Assembly: GCA_012845835.1 (NCBI GenBank)
Contig: JABAKD010000005.1
Span: 13,887,205-13,951,204, forward strand
DNA length: 64,000 nucleotides
Reading direction: 5' to 3'
Source of the DNA: Undaria pinnatifida
Lineage: Eukaryota; Sar; Phaeophyceae; Laminariales; Alariaceae
This document shows, piece after piece, positions 44,125 to 57,500 of the stretch. Position 1 is the stretch's first letter; each line of letters begins with the position of its first letter. The position numbers and the translations under genes were made by a program. The notes beneath the pieces were generated by a model that ran no database searches, had not been told where the DNA came from, and saw only the letters and a program-made list of their open reading frames with translations.

Positions 44125-44690
44125 ATCACCCTTTTGACCCTGATAGCTACACTGTAGATGTAAGGGGAGTCGCCGACCTATATCCTTAATGAGGACACAC
44201 AACTCGTAATACGCGCGATCGGAGTATCACACACAGCTTGCTAAGATGAGTTTCGACAAATATTCTATCTCACAGCAGCTGCTGGAGTGTACTTTCACTT
44301 TTTTTATAATAACAGTCTAGTTTGAGGATATTATAAAAAATGAAAAAACAGTCCAGCTGTGAGATCGATGATTTCGTCGAAACTCATCTTTGCGAGCTGT
44401 GTGTGATACTCCGATCGCGCGCAATACGAGTTGTGTGTTCTCATTAAGGATATAGGTCGGCGACTCCCCTTACAACTACAGTGTAGCTATCAGGGTCAAC
44501 AAGGTGATTTTAGTCAGTCTGTGCGTGAATCTTGTAAGTCGAATAACCGGTGAGGGGGGGGGGCGGAGTTTTGAAGGACGTGGGGGCCTGGTTTTGATCA
44601 AAAGCGAGCGGGTTTGGAGGGGGGGGGGGGGGGGGGGGTTGGGGCGGGGGGCGGGGGCATGTGGGGCAGCTCAATATGTGCGTGGATATG
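44125..44690. repeat. Head-to-head pair of family C repeats
   Basis: A minus copy (44125 to about 44300) and a plus copy (about 44328-44690) meet at their AT-rich starts with roughly 30 bp between. Both carry GAGTATCACACACAGCTTGC (or complement), CGATCGCGCGCAATACGAG and GGATATAGGTCGGCGACTCC. The plus copy ends in a run of about 20 G (44617-44638). Confidence 0.8.
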
Positions 44691-44809
44691 TAAAATATTC
44701 GATCTCACAGCTGAAGTATATTTTAACTTTTATATTTATACTCAAAGGATATATTTCAAATTAAAATGCGCTCCAGCTGATATACATCCTTAGGTTGATT
44801 TTATAGAAA

Positions 44810-45135
44810 CTAAAATATACTCCAGCTTTGAGATCGAATATTTTGTCGAAACTCATATTTGCAAGCTGTGTGTGATATACCGTATATATTATAAAAATTA
44901 AAATACACTCCAGCTGTGAGATCGAAGATTTCGTCGAAAGTCATCTTCGCAAGCTGTGTGTGATACTCCGATCGCGCGCATCACGAGTTGTGTGTCCTCA
45001 TTAAGGATATAGGTCGGCGACTCCCCTTACAGCTACAGTGTAGCTATCAGGGTCAACAGAATGATTTTAGTCAGTCTGTGCGCGGAAACTATAAAACCCG
45101 TTTCTGAGGGGGACAAAATGTGACAGCTGTGACGT
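44810..45135 (+). repeat. Family C dispersed repeat, plus strand
   Basis: Contains an incomplete start (44810-44880) followed by a restart at 44895 (ACACTCCAGCTGTGAGATCG), then the core through GCGCGGAAACTATAAAACCC and TGACAGCTGTGA. Confidence 0.75.
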
Positions 45136-46930
45136 ATATATACCGTGCAGGGATAACTGTGTGTTAAGTGTATGTGTATGCATACCTCAGGGTTGTCTTT
45201 GGACCCAGGTGTAATTCATCGAAGTATTTTGATCACGCCGGCTATGATACACCTCGACAAATCCACGGTCGATACTGCCTGCGTGATACAACGACATTTT
45301 ACTCTGTTGCGGTAGGTTTATCGTAATATTTCTAGCTTGGCGCCGTTCATACTGCAGTATAAACGCAGCATATATTACCACCATGAACTTTCAGCAGCGG
45401 TTAGCCGTAGCTCCCTCTTCGTGTGGCTGGAGCTGTTCATTCTACGAATCTTGAGACCACTGTGAGAACACTACCAACATAACTTGGGTCGTCAAGTAAG
45501 TGCGCAAGGAGAGGAGTATTTTTTTTGCGGGAAAATACGTCGCTTTCACGACCGCACAATAATCCAGCTTCTTCATGAATCGAACTACATACCCCCCTTG
45601 CCACACCTTCCCCTCTGCTACGCCAACCTTTTTCTACACACATACCACTCCAGCGTTCCTCTGCCTACGTCCTACACCAACGCAATACCGATTGCGCCCA
45701 GCGAAAAGCATCCAAACACGAGGTAGGCATCTGTCTCTTGCATGGAAAGGAGTCACTATCGTTTGAAATCGGGCGAGTAGGTACACGGTTACCGAAGAGA
45801 CAAAATATTCCGGCCGTAAGTTCTTGGCCAAGTATTAAGGGCAATTCTTGCGGATTTTTCGACACCGAACCTGGACGCTGCCAGAAGAACCGTCAAAAAC
45901 TTTAAGCAAGCGGCGAGGGGGGAGGATCTGAAGCTACAGGTAGGTGCGGATGGCTTGCTTCTGCTCGCACGCTGTTGTGTTTACATTGCTTTGAATATGA
46001 GATGATTACATAGGTCTATAGGTTATGTTGTGTCCGCCTTCCTGTTACGAGTAGTGCGGGCTGTAGTATGCAGGCGCGCCGGTTGTCTGTTTTGTTTCAA
46101 GTACAGCTTTTCTGGGCTTGATTATGTTTATCTACACACCGTAGCTCTGTTGTTGCTTGCGGGATTTTGCCTGGGCATCGTTGCAAGTAGATGGTTGTGT
46201 AGGAAATAATGCTGGCTACCTTTTGTGTTGTGTGGCTGTTTCAAGCATGTCCAGGCTGGGGGTTATGCACACGTGCTGTTCGTCTATTTTTTTTTTTTAT
46301 ATTTCTTGTTCTGTTAATTTTATACTGTTGGCTGGGTACACAAGCCATAATGCAGGCGCGCGGTATTGTATTTTCCTTTGCCTTGCCGTACTGATCCTCT
46401 GCCTTTCTGCGCTCATACCTGAATGTACGTCTTTAAAGGAGACACATTCATACGAGTATGTTTCACGTTCTACGATTTTCCCTTCGCCACCAACGCTCGC
46501 GTTTCGGAGTTGTAGGTATTGTTAAGTTCAAACTTGCGATACACCACCTATACCATGCGGGATCTCGTTAAAATCGCCACCAATAAACACCACCTCCATA
46601 TCGTCGTCACTCACCGTGTCTTTCTTCATTCATTTTACCTCTTTCTTTCTCTCGCGGGCCTGAAGACGGTAAAGCAAAGTCTACTACGAGTCAGCTCGTA
46701 CCTGTTTAGTTACCTCCCCAACCATTCGCCGCTTGAACGCTGCGGTATGATAGAGTTAAAGATCGTTTGGGTGAGCCGATCCCAGTTGTCGAGTTGAAAA
46801 TGGAGAGTACAAGAAAGTCAAGTATGGGTAAGACACCTTGGTAGACATGCATCCGCCAGCTGCCAGTAGTCTTGAAAGCCTTAGACGTACAAAGATTTAA
46901 ATATCATAGGTAAGGAAGTCATACACGTAT
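45136..46930. other. Intergenic, nothing recognised
   Basis: No family, RNA or repeat signal that I can support. Confidence 0.4.
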
Positions 46931-46942
46931 AGTATGTAGTCT

Positions 46943-47034
46943 ATGTATGTAGACTTTGTATGTATGTAGGCATGTATACATGTATGTATTTATTTATGTA
47001 TGTATTTATGTATGTATGTATGTATGTATGTATG

Positions 47035-47068
<34 letters not shown>

Positions 47069-47078
47069 TGTATGTGTG
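46943..47078 (+). repeat. (TGTA)n microsatellite
   Basis: About 30 TGTA/TGTT-type tetramers with some interruptions. Confidence 0.9.
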
Positions 47079-47654
47079 TGCCCCGATTTACTGGTAATGA
47101 TCCATTCAAAAGCCAGCACAGCAAACCCACCTGCCCCTCCACGCCCAACGCCCAATTGTTCGACGAGCGGAACATTCAGTAGTCGCGAGTAGCTGCGATC
47201 GATTCCCTCCCGAAAAAATGACGGAACAGCAAACAAACTTTTCAAAACAACACGTTAAGGGTAATCACCGGGACAAGAGGCGCAAGTACACTTCTTCTTA
47301 TTTTAATTTTGTGAAATACAAAACATAAACGGACAACTATTAAGTCCATAGTCCTACTCATAAGAAGAGTAGGGCCATACCATGCGGCCGGAACTGGGGC
47401 ACATCGAAATGGGGCACACCTGTTTCTGTTTGTTTTTCCGGTCCCACGTATGGCCCAACTTCCCGATTCCGGTTGAAACAAACATATTTGCTGCTTGTCT
47501 TCGTGGTCACCTTTAAAGATTTGTTTTGTTTAGTTTGTTTCCAGTTCCCCGTCATGTTATTGGAGGGAAACGATCGCAGCTTGTCGCGACTATCTGTACC
47601 GAGGCGGAAAGATATACATTGCAAACACAGCAAACGTGGTGATTTGGTAATGCA

Positions 47655-47770
47655 ATCAGTCAATCAATCAATCAATCAATAATTATATCAAGTATTAATT
47701 AATTTATTTATCAATCAAACAATTCATCAATCAATCAATGATTCAATCAATCGACCAATCAATGCTACCT
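47655..47770 (+). repeat. Degenerate (ATCA)n microsatellite
   Basis: Clusters of ATCA units separated by AT-rich spacers. Confidence 0.85.
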
Positions 47771-48293
47771 GCAATAAACATGGGGGGGGGGGAAGTGGAC
47801 GTAAGCACACAGGCCCACGAGCAATGTTTTTATGGAATGCCTCATGTATGCGCGCTCAACTACATTACTCCGGTCGGCATACATACGTTGCTTCATTCGG
47901 CATACATCGGGAGGCGGTCATGAGGACGGTACGTACTTACAATATTGCACTTTGAGTGGATTTTTTTTCTTGCCCACGCTCATATTCATCTCCTCCTGGG
48001 GGTGGATCGTGCTTCTTTATGTTTGCTTTCAGTGTTTTTCCCGCTGCCTGCCGCTCTGTTTGTGTACAGGACCTGCAGTTGTGTGCTTCTGGGCTCAAGT
48101 CTGTGCTCTCTTGCGCTTGCCCTCTCACGCTTTAACTTTCTCTTGCGCTAGCAATGCCATTGTTTATCTTCCTATGTATTTTTACGATGCATGCTCTTGA
48201 CTTGGTTCGACTTCTTTCATGCCTGGCACTGTTTTCTCCTGACATGATCAGCTCGCCGCGAGACAAGGAAAGGTACCCGGCAGGTTGCGAAAT

Positions 48294-48524
48294 ATGACGC
48301 CCGTAGCTGCCCAAGACCGAGGCTCGTCCAACGGGGTTGATGCTGTCTCCTCGTGGAAACGCTTTCTTGACGGCGGTAAGGATGGGGTTTCGAAGGTGGT
48401 GGTCCTGGAGGGGGGGCACAGGGTGAAGCTGTCTTGGGTGGACGGCCACGAGAGCCAATTTTCGCTGAAATGGTTACGGGACCACAGCGATGGGTCTTTT
48501 CACGTCAAGACCAAGCAGCGTAAT
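48294..48524 (+). CDS. TMLHE: TMLHE exon 1: N-terminal domain
   Basis: 77 codons from ATG to AAT|GTGAGA, phase 0 out. It contains RVKLSWVDGHESQFSLKWLR followed by D-H and a basic KTKQRN end. Splicing from N77 to VDT in the next exon reproduces the family's QRS-[LV]-D-T junction. The frame stays open to 48584, but family similarity stops at 48524. Confidence 0.8.
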
Positions 48525-51500
48525 GTGAGATTGTGCATGAGACGCGCGGTACGGCAGGCCTTGGGTGTGACGTTCCCTCCCTGACACAATATACTTCTTT
48601 CGAAAAAGCACCAAACCATAGTGCTAAGTAGTGCAAATGCGAACCGATTAATAGTCACATGACCGACGTGTACAACGAGAACATACTGACGGTCAGACAA
48701 CACGAACGGCGACCCAGCGGGACTGCGTGCGCGTCTTCAATTGAATAGAGTGTTCAGTCCTAAACATCGACGAAAAAAGCTCGACCAGTGTCGTTTTACG
48801 CGGCACGAGTTAAAACCAGCAGCTGAAAGTTGTGTAGTCCGCATCACGCCTTGGTGGCGCTGGCTTTGCTCGACTACGTGTTTCGCTCGCAAACCAGCAC
48901 CAACAGGCTACCTGCATGGGCCTGTAACTGCCATATATGTGCTATTTTTCCCCCCCAAACCGTCAAATTTATCCCCTTGAAAGGGTTTATAGCTTACACG
49001 CACAAATTTCCCGCCCGTCCGCCCCCCCCGCCTTTTGCCCCCCCCCCGCCCTCCATCCCCGCTCGCTTTTGATCAAAACCAGGCCCCCACGTCCTTCAAA
49101 ACTCCGCTTCCCCCCTCACCGGTTATTCGACTTACAGGATTCACTTGATAAAAGGATACATTTCCCTCCACAGTTGTCAGATTTTGTCCCCCTCAGAAAC
49201 GGGTATTATAGTTTCCGCGCACAGACTGACTAAAATCACCCTGTTGACCCTAATAGCTACACTGTAGTTGTAAGGGGAGTCGCCGACCTATATCCTTAAT
49301 GAGGACACACAACTCGTAATATGCGCGATCGGAGTATCACACACAGCTTGCAAAGATGAGTTTCGTCGAAATCTTCGATCTCACAGATGGAGTGTATTTT
49401 CATTTTTTATATTATGTGCTACTACTATTTACCCGCGTTGATCTGATGGAGGTACTTGGGTACGGACATGTCACGCATTTTACTGGGGCTCGAAAGCACC
49501 ACTACGCGTATATACGATAGAGCGAAAACTGAGTTGGACACGCGCGTTTACGTTTGCGTTCTTAGTAGTTTCTCCATCTCGTAGCTTGCGGCATCTTACC
49601 GTATTTATATTGAGGAATGACTAAGATTGCAATACTGGAGGGGCCCTTATATTTTCTGCCGTATTTTTTGTGGCATTCGCACGAGTGACTTTGTTCCTCA
49701 CGGACAATAACACTTTCGGAATGAATTGCGGATCCACATCGCAAAGCCAAACAGCACGAAAAGTGTTGACAGCAAAAGGAGAGGAGGGTCGGTGGCGCGG
49801 GTGATCCTCAAGTCTGTAAAACAAGCTCCTCCTCTACCTAACGTGCGCCCGCTATCGAAAGCAGGGTTGATGCTTAACTTCGAAGATAAAGTTAGAAGGA
49901 ATCCCAGTGGGCTGATGCCGTCTAGTAGAACACACGGCGTGATTTTAAGGTACGGTGCTGTGTACATGACCATAATGTAGAGGAAGAAGGAACAGTGACA
50001 TATGCGTGTGACCCCCCTCTTCCCGGCACTCTATCCATTCTCCTGGGCGCGACGAAAACAGGTCGACACGTTGTCCATACCTAACGACACGCGGGTAAAG
50101 CACGCCTCCGTGGAGACGATGTCGCCGTCGCTATCATCTCACGCCAACCCTACCGCATGTAAGGACGAAAGGCCGCAACAGGTGCTCCGGCTGCGCTGGG
50201 ACGCTGGCACCAACAAGCCTAGCGACGAGGAAGAGTGCACTGTAGCCCTGGCACGCCTCAGGCAACACTGCAGCTCGGAAACCGCGCGTAATCTGCGCCT
50301 ACAGTCTGGGCCGTCGACCAACTTCGAAATCCCTGACCCTACTCCTGTGTTGTGGGGGAGCGGCGTTATCTCCTCGGGGGCAAAAGACAACCCGCTCATC
50401 TTTGAGTACAAGGCGATCATGGATGATGAGCAGCCATCGCAACTGGCGCCCTCATTTTTTTCATCCTTGTTGTCATCGGCATCACCATCCACACCATCTG
50501 GATCGTCATTAGCACCGCCATCGTCCCCGTCCCCAAGTTCCACGGCATCTAAGCTCAGGGGTGTTCTGAAGTCGCACGGCATCGCGCTTGTTCGTGAGGT
50601 CCCCACGGATTCCGCGGCCACCGAAGCGCTTGGCATGAAAATGGCCAGGCACCTCATGAGCACAATGATGGGCCAGACTGTCTGGGGAATTTCGACCGAA
50701 AACGTTGAGCCCGACTCTTTGTTTCGAGATAGCGCCTACACCACCGGTGGGCTACCGTTGCACACAGACCACGCCTTCGTCTCGGAAACACCCGGACTGC
50801 AGGTAAGCTATGTTACTGTCCAGTCAAAGGCCGTGCAATACAATTGCGGTGGTTTACTGTTAGTACGGCTCGTAGTCAGACTGTTGGTGGCTTATGAGAT
50901 TCCGCAAGTTCTAACATTTGCGGGGGTCGGATGTGCTTGTTATCGTTAGAGTGTTTCGCGTGCCAAAAGTTGAACAATAAACAACATCGTGTTTTCATAG
51001 GCCATTGGATTTACAATTCAAGAGGGTTTCGGTTGTAAAATGTTTGGGTGCGGGGTGTATAATGTTGAGCAGTACTGTTAGTGGCTTACTTCAGCTCGCA
51101 TGTACAGTCGTCCCCGCTTTAAAGACGCTCGGCTTAAGTCAACTCCCCGCTATAAAGACGGCATTTTTTACAGAACCATAGGGTTAGGGTTAGGGTTAGG
51201 GTTAGTCACAACCTCCCTTTCAGAAGCCGAAGTCCGCTCTCGTCTTGAGGAAGTTCGTTCCTACTTGTACGCGAAAGGGGGAAACGGCGAATACAGCGAA
51301 TCGCTATTCCTTCTTTCGAGAACCGTTCATTCGTTTACACATGAAACTCAAGTCAAGCGTAGAGCGAAGGGGAGGGGTGAGGTGCAGTCCACCCTTCGTG
51401 ATGCATGGAAGTCGTAGTTTGGGAATGCCGTTTTTTGGGCTAAGGTCGCTGGTGCGATCTGTGATTTTGCTTCGCTCAGCAAACATGTTTCATGCTCTGT

Positions 51501-54500
51501 GTGGATTCGGTTTTTAAAACTGCAGTGGAGTGAGCTCTCTTTGTTTCAGCGTTGTGCGTGTTTCGTGCTTCATGGTGTTATTTTTCCCCTGTACTCGAGC
51601 TTTGTGGTTTCGGGCGCAGGTGGCTCTCTGGTTGGTACGTGACGTTGAAACGGCAGTACGCATATTTTTCATGTGGTGACTACATCAAGCGTAGGCTTCA
51701 GAGGAGTGATTTTCAAGTGGGCCAACGAGAGCCTAAATGTACTCGAATACAGGTTCCCTTGTTTGTAAATTCGAACGCAAAGCACGCGCAGTCCACACAC
51801 GCAAGTAGTCTATGTGCAGCGCCAAGGTTGTAGTTTCTCAGGTTGGCGCGGGTGGAGGTGATGTCCGCGAAAACTTAAATTCTACATACCTACAACGGCG
51901 TGGTGATTCTTTTTCGGCGTTTGCCTGTCATGCCAGTATTCCTGCTGAAATGGCGCGTCGTTTGACGTAGGTTACGTCTCCGTTGACCCCGGGGAAGGGG
52001 AGTTATTGTCCCCGGAAAGTTAAAGACGATTCCCCAGGTTAAAGACGCCCTGAAAAAAAAAACCCATGTGCGTCTTTAAAGCGGGGTCGACTGTATTTTA
52101 AAAAATAAACGTAAATAAACACGTCAGCTGCGAGTTCGATACATTTTAGGGTCGATACATATCTTGTGCAAGCAGGATGATGCACCGCCGCTCGTTTGTC
52201 GTGTGGATATGTGGTATGGGCATTTACCGCTTTCTCACCACCCCAAATATTATAAAAAATGAAAATACACTCCAGCTGTGAGATCGAAGATTTCGTCGAA
52301 ACTCATCTTTGCAAGCTGTATGATACTCCGATCGCGCGCACTACGAGTTGTGCGTCCTCATTAAGGATATAGGTCGGCGACTCCCCTTACGACTACAGTG
52401 TAGCTATCAGGGTCAACAGGATGATTTTAGTCAGTCCCCAAATATATGTTTTAAAGTACCAAGGAAACAAGTTTTCTACCATGGTCTGCACATACATGGG
52501 TGTCAGACCATCCGGAATACGTTGGGTGAACGCACGCGGGCTTGTAGCGTTAGGGTTAGTGGTAGCGTTAGGTTTGGGGTCGAAGGTAGGGGTAGGTTAG
52601 GGTTAGACTGTATTACGTCATATGTAGAAAACACACTCAAAAACGCTGTACAAATCTAAAACGTCTGTGTAGCGCATCTTTCTTTACCTTTGTGGCGGTG
52701 AGACCGGCAAAGAAACCCCTTTATTTGTGAAGTGCACTCTGCGCCTCTACCTCTCCGAATACACGGGCTTGTGATAAATATGACAGTGCACCCTGATGGA
52801 CAATACCATGGCCTAGGAAAAAAATATAATCGATGACGCTTGTTATAGTGTACACAGCAAGGTTTGGGGCGAGAAGATTATCCGAACGATGGGGCTTCTT
52901 AAGCAATGTCTTCCGAATGTTATTGGTATTTTGCAGCGTTACTTGTTTGCAAATACAGGCCATGGATTTTTTCATCGATTTCCGTTAATGCATCTTACTA
53001 CGGTAGCCCCCCCAACTTTACTTTAACGAAATCGCCGGTTTCAAAAAAAGCTCTGGGTCGAATCTCCTGAATTACAGTGTCACTCAACACCCGACGTCGT
53101 CAATCGTTCGACCTTTGCACACAAGAACCTATGAGGATACGTTTTCCCAATAGTGTACTTCCTTTGTGACGAGCAGCCACGAAACGTCCGTGAAAGAATG
53201 TCACTGGGTTTGAGGGGGGCTATACCAATTTCGAGATTTAGTGAAATGAAATTGTTCGGGTGACGTGTGGAGCTTCTCATTTGACGAGCCTCCGAAAATA
53301 GTTCGTGCTCCCTGTTCCGTTGCGTGCTATACATTTATGGGTATCTTGAAAACCATCGAGGTGGCGAAGGGATTCCGTTCATCCTCATGTGCAGTTCAGG
53401 AACCCCGTCTATCGGAACCATCTTGCCAAGACGCGGGTCAGGTCATACAACTATCAAGACAGCGGTAATTCCGTCGCTTTTGAGTGGGTGGCGGATAGTG
53501 CCAAATGACACCTAGACTTTCCGACAGGTAACCGGTTTGTGCTTTTCCAATATGCGATACACGTCTCTGTCATGGACTTGTTTCATTTGGTCGATTGTGC
53601 TGGTTTATTTCATTCGTCTCGGCGGTCTCACTGGCTTCACACACCGTGCAAGCATTACGAAAAAATTATTCGATTTTTTGCGTGGGAATACAGAGCCAAT
53701 CGAGCGAGCCAATCAAGCGATTATCTTACGAACTACCTGGTGTACTGGTTACTGCAAAAAATGGAACTAACCTCCCTCTCGCAGCCCGCGTAGAAAAATC
53801 AAATTTCCGCTTTTTCGACATTCGTCCCGCGCAGGTGTTCAGCTGCCAAGTGCCGGCGTCCAAGGGCGGTGCGAGTACCTACCTGGACGGTTTTGCAGTC
53901 GCCGAACGTCTTCGGAAGGAAAACCCTCAGGCCTTCGAGTTCTTCACCACGACCTCGATAAAATACCAATATGTGGATGATGCATACCACCTCGTTGCCG
54001 ATGGTCCAATTTTTAAGACTGATCAGCTCGGTGCCGTGGTGCAGGTATGAGGGGGGGCAACGATACGAGGGGGAGAACCTGTATATGCCCAAACCACCCT
54101 TACTGTGGTATTATACAGTTTGTTCTTATGCTATTAGTAGTCCGCAGGGGAGCTGCCCACCAGCTGTTTCATCCGCCAGTATTGCTAATCGAGTTCCGCT
54201 TCTGTATATTCTGACAATCTGTGTTTAGGGCCTGTATGCCGCTACCTGAGGAAACAACTTTTCAAACCTGAGGACGATTTCGAAATATTTAGATGAAGGA
54301 CCCATGCCTTGTCCGGGCCGGCCGGGCTGCTTCGTACGGCTTGCTTCAATCGTCCTCTACAATTCCGAACATTATATCAGTCATTTTGTCATAGGTTTAT
54401 ATTTATGCGCGACTCAGGAGATATATGATTGACAGATTTGTTGTGCCACATAAGGGTACTGAAAACCTGATAAGGTTTTACTCTACGGTGGCGGTGGCGC

Positions 54501-57500
54501 TTGCAATGCGAATTTTGCCATTTGCTCGCGGCCCCTCGTGCCGTTATCTACCCTGTAGATCGTTCGACCATACGGTTTTGGTTCAATTTGACTTTAACGA
54601 TGCTCACGGCCATTCTCGTGAAATGTGTCGACGCCAATCATTGGTTCCTAACCACAACTGTCACACGGTCTCGACCTTCAGATTGCTTCAGAATGAGAGA
54701 GGCAAAACCGTTGGCGCCAGTGGCTCAAGCCCTGCGTCGACAACAGGAATTTCCCTCCTACTCTTCACCGGTTTACGAGGAGAAGGCATCCGAACACTTG
54801 TTGCCATGAAACATCATACGTATTTCCATATTTCCGATATAAGTGTACTTTGACATCGATTTGGTTTCCCGTCTTAAGTGGGATTAACCGCCTTATTGAA
54901 CACATTAAGGTCTACCAAAAACCACGAGACGCGGGATGATGACAATATAGGACGTCCAGGAAGAGTGTGCAGCAGTATGAGAGTATGAGTGTGCTATGAC
55001 ATGCTTATGCCGGATAAACGCTAACGTTGCGCTGCGGACACGCCCCCCACACACAACAGCCCAAGGTGCTTGCTATGACCTTAGGTGAAACCGTTTCCTA
55101 TATCCGATAACCCCCTCCCCCCCGACTTGAGTTCAAAACCGTGAAATTATGTCATAGTTTAACTTGAGCCCAGTTCGATTCTACCTGTTATAAGGTTTTG
55201 GCGAGGCATCCAAACTTTCTTGCCCACCTCAGCCGTACCGTGCTTTGGAAAATAACCGATCTTACTCGTAATAGGATCCCTCCCGTATGCTTCTTGACGC
55301 CGCTTTAGGTCCCCGTCTTTATAACGATAATCTCATGTATTGTTGACGTGTCCAAGGCTACAGCCTTATACCGTTTCAGCCCGATTTTTCCATATTGTTT
55401 GCGAAATCGTCGGGTGAGTGGCGCTGAATCCCTCGCAGGGACGTATTACGAACCATGTTGTTGCCGCCGCAAAAACGAATATAATACGGGCGCGGAGTAT
55501 AGTGTTAAGCCGAAAAGCCCAGACAAATGTTGAGTTTGCAAGGGAAAAACATTATCGCGCGAGACGTACACTTGACCCACCGCCACACACCATTGTGGTC
55601 ATGTAGGTTCTGTTTAAGTTGGGCATTTCCGCTCCTGTCGTCCCTATGACCCGCCGTCGCCAAATCAAAACCTTAACCTTCGTCGCCCAAAGGTGAGATA
55701 CCACGAGCAGTACCGGGCACCTTTGGACTACCTGTCCACCGACGACATCGATCGGTTCTACGAGCACCACAAGTCTCTAATGGCTATCATGAGGTGCGCC
55801 GTGCTACGATGGACGTACAGTGTTGGCTCCATTTGATGACCACCGAGTACAAGATGTTTCAGAAGATTAGACCAGGAATGCCGGCGTCCACATTAAACCG
55901 CCAAGACTCAAAACTAATATGACACGATGTTTGGAGCAAAGTAGCATAGGATTAGGCCATAGCGGAGATAAGGTAACGTACATTTGTTTGACACGGGGGA
56001 CGCACTCATTTTGGCCAGCACCTTTCGGATTGAGTCCACTGCTTCGCTCAGGAGCCACCAAAATCCGAGGATACGATGTGTGTTGGGCAGTACCTTTCTT
56101 TCGATACCTATGCCATGGGGCCGGGTATCGGCCTAACTGTAGCCTGCTCTTGGCACTAGTGCTCGTCGTTTAGAGTGAGGTATTGAGCTCCCTATACACT
56201 GTGCGGTTAACTGTCGAGGATGGGGTGTTAGTTTCTCATGCGGTCGGTCGTCGAAGGTGGGTTATATGGCTTCTCAAGGGGTTGGTCGTTGAGGGTGAGT
56301 TATAGAGGGATGTTTATGATTGGAGAGCCTTAGAATGCCAACCGATTTTCTCAGAGACAGTGCAGAAAGTTACTAGGGGATCGCCGGTCGCCGCTTACTT
56401 ACCACTTCTTATAGGCAAATTCAGCATTGAAATGATGGTGCTCGTGATCATGGTCTCGTCGAAATATCATTTTGTTGTTTTTATTCCATTAATAACATAT
56501 TTTTGTATACCTTTGGCAATATGCTTTGCTTGTTTGGCAATTGCCCAGCCGGGTGCGCTTCGGTATTTCTCGAAATAATATTTTGGACGAAGCATAGAGC
56601 TCCTCTCGTCAACAGCCTCACAAATTGTCGTGGCACCTCCACCGTACCATGGGCCATACCCCTAACAAGTCCCCTAACACGTCCCGTAACACGTCCGATG
56701 TCCACCTGACTTCTTCAATGTTGAAGGGAGCCGTCCATGGTTGAGAGCATTCTCCTAGGGCCCGGGGATACCGTGATCTTCAACAACCACCGAGCTCTGC
56801 ACGGGAGAGAGTCGTACGAGGTATGCACCGTTCTGCTGTAGTTGAAACCGCGAACCATCGTCCATCTCGCCCATCTCACATGCGAGCAATCGCCATATAA
56901 TATACAGTAGACGTCCTCGGGGGCGCCGGTTGACACGGAGGTACCGGTGAAAATAATTTGTACAAAAGTGTGTGTAGGTGGGAGCGGCAGTTCGCGGAGT
57001 AGTGTCGGTTACCGCACCCCGGGTGGATGGAATGTTCAGCGTCAACTCCGTCTTTGACAACTGGCAGTTGTGCTGGCTGCCGCGATAGTGGGTGAACGTT
57101 TGGTGGACGCATGCCAGAATTACTGAGGGACCCCTTTTGGGCTTGCTCGAAGTGTGTATGGCGTTCCAAGGGCTCTGCTCCGCGTGCGGCTGAAGCCGCC
57201 CGCTCCCCTCCCGCAAGAAAAAGTACAACTTACTGTGAAGGGGGCAGAAAGAAGAGACCGATGATTTGATTCACTAGATATTCCATAATGCCAAGCGCTG
57301 CTTGTGCAGAGCTTGTTTGCTTGTGCTGTGCATTGTGCCCATTGACGACGCCACGTTGCTATCGGCAGTACGTCCGGAATTTGCAAAAAAAAACAGCACA
57401 AAGACGACCGAGAGAAGAAACCGACGAAGAAAGAAAAAGGACGCGCACACACGTACGTACCGATGTACCTCTCGTTCCTGGATTTTCGCACGATACATGG

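Larger units (their letters stand above)
50803..53834 (+). other. TMLHE intron 2
   Basis: 3.0 kb, GT-AG. Holds the pogo-like element (51105-52093), a family C fragment (52245-52440) and degenerate telomere-like DNA (52544-52605). Short frames just before exon 3 (for example 53539-53793) do not fit the enzyme family. Confidence 0.8.

Noticed and set aside
46956..47245. Tyr/Val/Cys-repeat and His/Thr-repeat frames
   Set aside because: They are translations of the (TGTA)n microsatellite.
56360..56578. Hydrophobic 72-codon frame
   Set aside because: Lies within TMLHE intron 4 and has no family match. Probably chance.
56974..57084. Open stretch in phase with exon 5 as the last TMLHE exon
   Set aside because: It is stop-free and follows an AG, but lacks the GCY..DD block. 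The exon at 58611-58691 has that block in the right phase.
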